Assembly: GCF_030389965.1 (NCBI RefSeq)
Contig: NZ_CP128399.1
Location: 1,974,934 to 2,038,933, forward strand
Reading direction: 5' to 3'
Origin: Candidatus Chlorohelix allophototropha
Lineage (GTDB): Bacteria > Chloroflexota > Chloroflexia > Chloroheliales > Chloroheliaceae
DNA: 64,000 bases
A model generated the notes under the pieces. The model was not told where the DNA came from and did no database searches. It saw only the letters and a list, made by a program, of their open reading frames with translations. The translations under genes and the position numbers were made by a program. Shown piece by piece: positions 59,444 to 64,000 of the stretch (position 1 is the stretch's first letter; every line of letters starts with the position of its first letter).

Positions 59444-60061
59444 ATGCCCTCATTTCACGAATTGTACCAATTGGCGGACGAGTTACGAGCTATTGGAGCG
59501 CAGGGATTGCATTTCAATCATCTTGAATATGATGTTCATCGCTACCGACGTGTTCTGGAAATTAGCGCTCGCTTGTTAGCCGCCTTGGAGCAACGTGAGG
59601 TTAATGAGGTATTGGCTGAGTTTCATGGGATTATGCAGCAGGTAAGCCCACGTATTGGTGCGGATGCAGTGGTTGTACGCGAGAACAAAATATTATTGAT
59701 ACAGCGGCGTGATAGCGGCTTATGGTGCTTGCCGGGTGGCGGGGTTGAAATCGGTGAAAGCCTGACCGAAGCAGCGCAGCGCGAGTTGCGCGAAGAAACC
59801 GGGCTTCAGGGTAAAGTGGTGCGCTTGTTGGGATTGCTCGACTCACGGCATTGGAAAGCCCTGAGCAAGTTCCAAAATTACTATGCCATGTTTCAGGTAG
59901 AAGTTGAACCGGATCAGGAACCTACTCCAACCCTTGAAGCCTGTGCTTTTGGTTACTTCGGTGAGGATGAATTGCCCCCTTTATTTTCCAGCCACAGTAC
60001 CAGATTGCCTTTTATTTTCCGGCAATTGCGCGGGGAAGAAACAATCCCTTATGTTGATTAG
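59444..60061 (+). CDS. Nudix hydrolase with N-terminal helical domain
   Basis: 205 residues. The Nudix box GGGVEIGESLTEAAQREL with REETGL is complete (about 100-122, consensus GX5EX7REUXEEXGU), so metal-dependent pyrophosphohydrolysis is expected. The first 65 residues (ELYQLADELRAIGAQGLHF) match the Nudix_N extension of ADP-ribose/NADH-type pyrophosphatases in Firmicutes. The substrate is not certain; ADP-ribose or a modified nucleotide is likely. A gap of 149 bases separates it from the amylase gene. Confidence 0.9.
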   Translation: MPSFHELYQLADELRAIGAQGLHFNHLEYDVHRYRRVLEISARLLAALEQREVNEVLAEFHGIMQQVSPRIGADAVVVRENKILLIQRRDSGLWCLPGGGVEIGESLTEAAQRELREETGLQGKVVRLLGLLDSRHWKALSKFQNYYAMFQVEVEPDQEPTPTLEACAFGYFGEDELPPLFSSHSTRLPFIFRQLRGEETIPYVD

Positions 60062-60085
60062 TCCGGCACAGGTTTGAAAAATCTA

Positions 60086-61291
60086 CTACTGCGCAATAAT
60101 TTCTTCGTTTTCTTCCGTGCGCTTTAACTGGCGGCGCGCGCGCCTTTGCCGTTCAGCTAGAAGCGCATCCCGCCGACCGGGTGTTTTAATTTCGGCTTCT
60201 TCTGGACTGACCCCTAGGACGGTGCGTTGGTAAAGGTAAACGAAAACGTCCCGTATCAGTGCAGTAAACGGCACGCTGACAATCGCACCCGGTAACCCTC
60301 CGATTTCGCTGCCGATAATGATGACCAACATCACCACTGCCGGGTGCAATTTGGTGCTATCCCCGGCAATTTTGGGAACCAGAATGTTACCTTCAATTTG
60401 TTGGACGATGATGTACAGGATTACAACTTTAAGTACCAAATCGACATTGCCGGTACTACCATAGAAGAAGGAAACCACTATTGCCGGAATTGCGCCAAGA
60501 ATTGGTCCGATAATGGGCAAAACTTCGAACATCCCGGCTATAAAGCCAAGAAATATTGAGGTTGAAGTATCAAAACCAACAATTAGCAAACCGATTGAAC
60601 AGAGTATTGCTACAGAACCAGCCAGTATTAATTGTCCCCGGATGTAATCGTTCAAGTCAAAGCTGATGATATTAATCACTCGCCGGGCATCGTCACGCAA
60701 GTTAGGCGCAACAATGTTAAACAGGGTTTGCATACCTTTTGATTTATCTTTCAACACGAAAAATAGCCAGAAAGGTACAATTAATACCCCCACTACAAAG
60801 CCGATAGTGCCAAATACCAGCGAAAAAGTGCCGCCGATTAAGCCGGTAACAATGTCCCGTACAAAGTTGATGGCGTTTTTGCTGAAGTCGTTCACAAAAT
60901 CGGTCAGGGGCTGCCGATAATCGGAAGGAATTTGCTGAGCAATTTCTTTATAAGTCTGGTTCAGCCACTTTTGAACCTCGTCAATGTAGCGCGGCGTTTC
61001 CTGAATTAGCTTGTTGGATTGATCAACTATAATCGGCACAAGGTAGATAAAGAACCCCGCCAACGCCCCAATGATCATGATATAGACCAGCAGAATGGCA
61101 AGGGCGCGAGGCATTAAGCGGTTCAAAGCATCTACCAGAGGCATTAACACAAATGCCAGCACCAACCCCACGATGAAAGGGGTCAAGCCATGCTGCGCTC
61201 TTAAAAAAACCCAGCCGATAAATAGGAAAGCAATTCCCAGCAAACCGATGCGCCACCAGCGCCGCGTTTTGTCAGAAGGGTTTGGATACAT
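60086..61291 (-). CDS. AI-2E-family permease (PF01594)
   Basis: 401 residues with about eight membrane helices, the AI-2E/TqsA/YdiK topology: two at the start (IGLLGIAFLFIGWVFL), a large middle loop of amphipathic helices (about 90-140, QKWLNQTYKEIAQQIP), then a block of helices with SFFYGS and ILVPKIAGDSTKLHP. A long cytosolic, Arg-rich tail (RRDALLAERQRRARRQLK) ends it. Members export AI-2, Na+/H+ or other small molecules; the substrate is not assigned. It lies convergent to the Nudix gene. Confidence 0.9.
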   Translation of the reverse strand: MYPNPSDKTRRWWRIGLLGIAFLFIGWVFLRAQHGLTPFIVGLVLAFVLMPLVDALNRLMPRALAILLVYIMIIGALAGFFIYLVPIIVDQSNKLIQETPRYIDEVQKWLNQTYKEIAQQIPSDYRQPLTDFVNDFSKNAINFVRDIVTGLIGGTFSLVFGTIGFVVGVLIVPFWLFFVLKDKSKGMQTLFNIVAPNLRDDARRVINIISFDLNDYIRGQLILAGSVAILCSIGLLIVGFDTSTSIFLGFIAGMFEVLPIIGPILGAIPAIVVSFFYGSTGNVDLVLKVVILYIIVQQIEGNILVPKIAGDSTKLHPAVVMLVIIIGSEIGGLPGAIVSVPFTALIRDVFVYLYQRTVLGVSPEEAEIKTPGRRDALLAERQRRARRQLKRTEENEEIIAQ

Positions 61292-61411
61292 ATTTTTACA
61301 CTAGGGTTTTAAATCTGATTGGATATTGTTTTTAGTTTTGACTAAGTCCCGGTAAGTTACACGAAGTTTTATGGATGCAACTACAATGCTAATTGTAAGT
61401 TATATTTTGAC

Positions 61412-61427
61412 GGGGGACAACGCCCCC
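61412..61427 (-). other. Small GC stem-loop downstream of argD
   Basis: GGGGG and CCCCC pair around a 6-base loop. On the minus strand it is followed by GTCAAAATAT without a T run, so it is at best a weak terminator. Confidence 0.35.
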
Positions 61428-61449
61428 GCCTATTAAATCTTATCTAGTT

Positions 61450-62637
61450 TTAGAATTCGGACAAAACTTCGTCAAGAATGTCAATCGCCTCATCCACATT
61501 GTTTTCGGTGATAATTAGCGGTGGCATTAGGCGAATTGTCGTTGGGCTTACCATATTAATTAATAAGCCTTCCTCCGAACAGCGCAACATAATATCGCCC
61601 GCTACTTCTTTACTAATGTCAAAGGCACAAAGCAAGCCTAGCCCGCGCACCTCGGTAATTATCGGGTGTTTCTCCTTTAATTCACCCAAGCGCTTGACCA
61701 AATATTCACCGGTAGCGGCTGCTCGTCCAGAAATATCATTGTGCAGCACCTCATTCATTACCGCAACCCCGGCGGCGCATGCTAACGGGTTTCCGCCGAA
61801 AGTTGAACCATGGTCGCCCGGTTCAAAGACCGCACAATGTTGTTTGGACAAGAGCGCGCCGATTGATACACCGCCCCCTAACGCTTTTGCTAGGGTCATA
61901 ATGTCCGGCTCAATGCCGTAATGTTGATAGGCAAAAAGCTTGCCGGTGCGCCCGATTCCGGTTTGTACTTCATCAAGCATTAGCAAAAGCCCATTCTCAT
62001 CGCACCATTTGCGCAAGCCATGCATATATTCCTGAGTAGCTACATTTACGCCGCCTTCACCTTGCACCGGTTCAATCATAATGGCTATGGTGCGTTCGTT
62101 GGTGGCTTGTTTGATAGCCTCAAGGTCGTTGTAAGGTACGTTGAGGAAGCCTGCCGGTAGCGGTTTATATGGTTCTTGATAATGCGGTTTGCCGGTAGCG
62201 GCTACCATAGCGAGGGTGCGCCCGTGAAATGATTTCAGGGTGGTAATTACCTCGTAAGCTCCGTTTTTCTTGACTTTGCCATACTTGCGTGCCAGCTTAA
62301 CTGCGCCTTCATTTGCTTCTGCACCGCTGTTGCACAGGAATACTTTATCCAACGCCGAGTTTTCTACCAGTAAACGTCCTAATTCAATCTGGGGGATAGT
62401 ATAATACTGGTTTGAGGTGTGAATAAGCGTAGCAGCCTGTTGTTGGATGGCATTGACTACGGCAGGGTGGCAGTGTCCTAGAGCGTTTACAGCCCAGCCT
62501 CCCACAAAATCGAGATAACTTCGCCCGGTCTGATCCCACAAGCGCACGCCTTCACCCTTAACAATAACCATAGGGGGGCGTTTGATGTTAAACATCAAAT
62601 ATTTCTTTTCCAAATCGGGCCAGCTTGAGGTAATCAC
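61450..62637 (-). CDS. argD: Acetylornithine/ornithine aminotransferase-type class III aminotransferase
   Basis: 395 residues. PLP-binding elements of class III (ArgD/OAT) are present: NSGAEANEGAVKLARKYG, TFGGNPLACAAG, and the Schiff-base Lys in MTLAKALGGGVSIG (about 250). LMLDEVQTGIGRTG holds the Asp that contacts the pyridine nitrogen. The length and the HTSNQYYTIPQIEL segment fit ArgD, which makes N-acetylornithine from the semialdehyde in arginine synthesis and would work with ArgJ at 22892. A substrate switch to ornithine, succinylornithine or LysN-type use cannot be excluded. The gene is not linked to the other arg genes. Confidence 0.9.
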   Translation of the reverse strand: MITSSWPDLEKKYLMFNIKRPPMVIVKGEGVRLWDQTGRSYLDFVGGWAVNALGHCHPAVVNAIQQQAATLIHTSNQYYTIPQIELGRLLVENSALDKVFLCNSGAEANEGAVKLARKYGKVKKNGAYEVITTLKSFHGRTLAMVAATGKPHYQEPYKPLPAGFLNVPYNDLEAIKQATNERTIAIMIEPVQGEGGVNVATQEYMHGLRKWCDENGLLLMLDEVQTGIGRTGKLFAYQHYGIEPDIMTLAKALGGGVSIGALLSKQHCAVFEPGDHGSTFGGNPLACAAGVAVMNEVLHNDISGRAAATGEYLVKRLGELKEKHPIITEVRGLGLLCAFDISKEVAGDIMLRCSEEGLLINMVSPTTIRLMPPLIITENNVDEAIDILDEVLSEF

Positions 62638-62847
62638 AGGCTTTCTCCTTTTTAATACGGGCGTGTGTTACGCCCCAGATTGAAACAAATATCCAAGGAA
62701 TATGGTCTTAAAGAGTGAATGAATTGTATAATTTTTTCGGGGGATGGTCAATCTATAGTTGTAAAATTAGACGCACCCCCCCCATTTTAAAGTATACTTA
62801 AGAGAGTAATTCTAGCACCCATTGGGTGTAGTGGTTCAGGAGCCTGT

Positions 62848-63600
62848 ATGTTTTGTCCATATTGTGGCGCTCAAAATGAGGATGCAGCTAACACATGCAA
62901 AGAGTGCCAGAAGCCTTTGCCCAAGCCGGAAGAGGAGCGCAAGGAGAAAGAAAAGCCGGTTTATAATCCGCCTCCGGTGCGCCCTTTCCAGCCCGGATCG
63001 CCCGGTAGTGAGTATGTATTTGCCGCACCCGTCAACTATTCTTCCGGCTATGTATACCAACCAGCCTCAACAGTAGGTGTTGCACAGAGTGATTCAATCG
63101 CGTTGGCAAGGTTGGGTGCTTATATTATAGATAGTATAATCACCGGGGTAATTAGCCTAGTGGTGGTGGTAATACCATTAGTATTTTGGGTAACCAGTTT
63201 TGTGAGCCGTTATTACTCCGATCTGGAAGCAACCTGTAATACTTCCCGCGATACTGTGGCATGTGATAATCTGCTTGAAAATATTATGGTAGAGAAAGGT
63301 GAGCTTTGGGGGTTCCTTGGTGTGGTAGGGGGCTTTGGGTTATTGGCAACCCTCCTGTGCCTAGCCTACTCCGTATATTTCACAGCGCGGGGGGCTACAC
63401 CGGGCAAAAAGGTTTTTGGAATAAAAGTAGTGCGTCAGGACGGTTCCACGCCCGGTTTTGGGGCTGCCTTACTTCGCCAAACCGTGGGTTACTTTATCAG
63501 TAGTACAGTTTTTATGCTTGGTTTTCTTTGGGCAGTATTTGATAAATACGGGCAAGGCTGGCATGATAAGCTGGCGAAAACTTATGTGGTGAAAGCTTAA
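62848..63600 (+). CDS. RDD-family membrane protein with N-terminal zinc ribbon
   Basis: 250 residues. The N-terminal zinc-ribbon-like module (CPYCGAQNEDAANTCKEC, two C-x2-C pairs, about 3-20) is followed by a Pro/Lys/Glu linker (to about 85) and an RDD domain: RLGAYIIDSIITG with the conserved Arg and Asp, ARGATPGKKVFGIKVV, and WHDKLAKTYVVK at the end. It has three or four helices. RDD proteins are poorly known and are sometimes Na+/H+ transport-linked. No good Shine-Dalgarno sequence stands out, though GGAG occurs 10 bases upstream. Confidence 0.9.
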   Translation: MFCPYCGAQNEDAANTCKECQKPLPKPEEERKEKEKPVYNPPPVRPFQPGSPGSEYVFAAPVNYSSGYVYQPASTVGVAQSDSIALARLGAYIIDSIITGVISLVVVVIPLVFWVTSFVSRYYSDLEATCNTSRDTVACDNLLENIMVEKGELWGFLGVVGGFGLLATLLCLAYSVYFTARGATPGKKVFGIKVVRQDGSTPGFGAALLRQTVGYFISSTVFMLGFLWAVFDKYGQGWHDKLAKTYVVKA

Positions 63601-63650
63601 CATGGAAAATAATGCTTCCGATTAACAACTTTAATTCAGGAGGAACCACT

Positions 63651-64000
63651 ATGAATTATGATGTATCCAGCCCGGAATACAGAGAAGCATATCGAATGGC
63701 GGAACGCCGCGTAAAAGCCAAAATCGGGTTTTACTGGCATCTGGCTTCCTACGTCATTGTAAACGGTATGTTGATTGTTATTTACCTACTTACTACTATG
63801 CCAGTAGGCGGGCTATATTATCCCTGGTTTGTATGGCCTATGCTCGGATGGGGAATCGGGTTATTATTCCATTTTCTTGGGGTGTACGTTTTTGCCTCAA
63901 ATAACTCTCCGGCAGTACGACAGCGCATGATAGAGGAAGAGCTTCGGAAAATGGGAACGCCGGTTCCACCTCCCGGCGTACAATGGCCTAATACCGGTTA
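63651..64000 (+). CDS. 2TM-domain protein, 3' end outside window
   Basis: 116 codons from ATG 63651, with an AGGAGGA site before it, running past the window end. EAYRMAERRVKAKIGFYWHL begins a 2TM domain (PF13239 type): two membrane helices (about 27-50, 62-85) that form a hairpin, then a cytosolic tail (RQRMIEEELRKMG) and a Pro-rich end. Such domains often accompany sensor kinases or occur alone. It follows the RDD gene by 50 bases. Confidence 0.85.
   Translation, partial: MNYDVSSPEYREAYRMAERRVKAKIGFYWHLASYVIVNGMLIVIYLLTTMPVGGLYYPWFVWPMLGWGIGLLFHFLGVYVFASNNSPAVRQRMIEEELRKMGTPVPPPGVQWPNTG

Overview
The window looks like chromosomal DNA of a Chloroflexota-type bacterium of moderate GC. Supporting signs are a primosome and rplI block, many proteins with long C-terminal coiled coils, Nif11-type leader peptides, a PhaQ/phasin-like pair, and one bacteriochlorophyll gene (bchF/bchV type, 54807-55274). 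The last suggests a phototrophic lineage or a relative of one. A phototrophic Chloroflexota with RC1 or chlorosomes would fit, but the species cannot be read from this window.

Layout. 1-4.4 kb (+): partial purine nucleoside phosphorylase, asparaginase-like protein, small membrane protein, cyclase-family metal hydrolase and a ThDP enzyme, closed by a terminator. 4.55-16.4 kb (-): a surface-polysaccharide block (epimerase, four glycosyltransferases or relatives, methyltransferase) behind a LysR regulator, MazG-like protein, TatD, a DnaI/DnaC-type loader, a DnaD-like protein and DnaB. Then come rplI with a clear promoter and terminator, and an MFS transporter. 19-25.4 kb (+): a new 49-residue membrane ORF with a SixA-like phosphatase, a Tat lipoprotein dienelactone hydrolase, PepF, ArgJ, a ComEA-like protein and a small acidic protein. 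25.5-31.1 kb (-): lytic transglycosylase with TPRs, a probable RAD52/ERF-like annealing protein, an inositol-monophosphatase-family enzyme, and a phasin-like protein with a PhaQ-like PadR repressor.

31.2-38.9 kb is an accessory island. It holds an intact IS4-family element with an 8-bp target duplication, five tandem Nif11-leader peptides (three with an N-P-Q-P-L core motif), a truncated LPG-synthase/flippase fragment, and IS1-, IS481- and IS3-type remnants. After mrp and an esterase comes the most unusual locus, 42.09-46.33 kb (+). It is a compact apparent operon of an Lgt-like membrane protein, three tandem paralogous membrane proteins, a tetraether-synthase (Tes/MJ0619)-like radical SAM enzyme and a small membrane protein. 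I read it as a candidate membrane-lipid or lipid-anchor modification system.

46.6-64 kb: a degenerate GGDEF-EAL protein, a 1459-residue TPR membrane protein, an IS701-like element, bchF, and a TPR gene whose start codon was hit by a second IS4 copy with the same encoded protein. These are followed by a GH13 amylase, a Nudix hydrolase, an AI-2E-family permease, ArgD, an RDD protein and a 2TM-domain protein cut by the window end. No convincing tRNA, rRNA or CRISPR array was seen.
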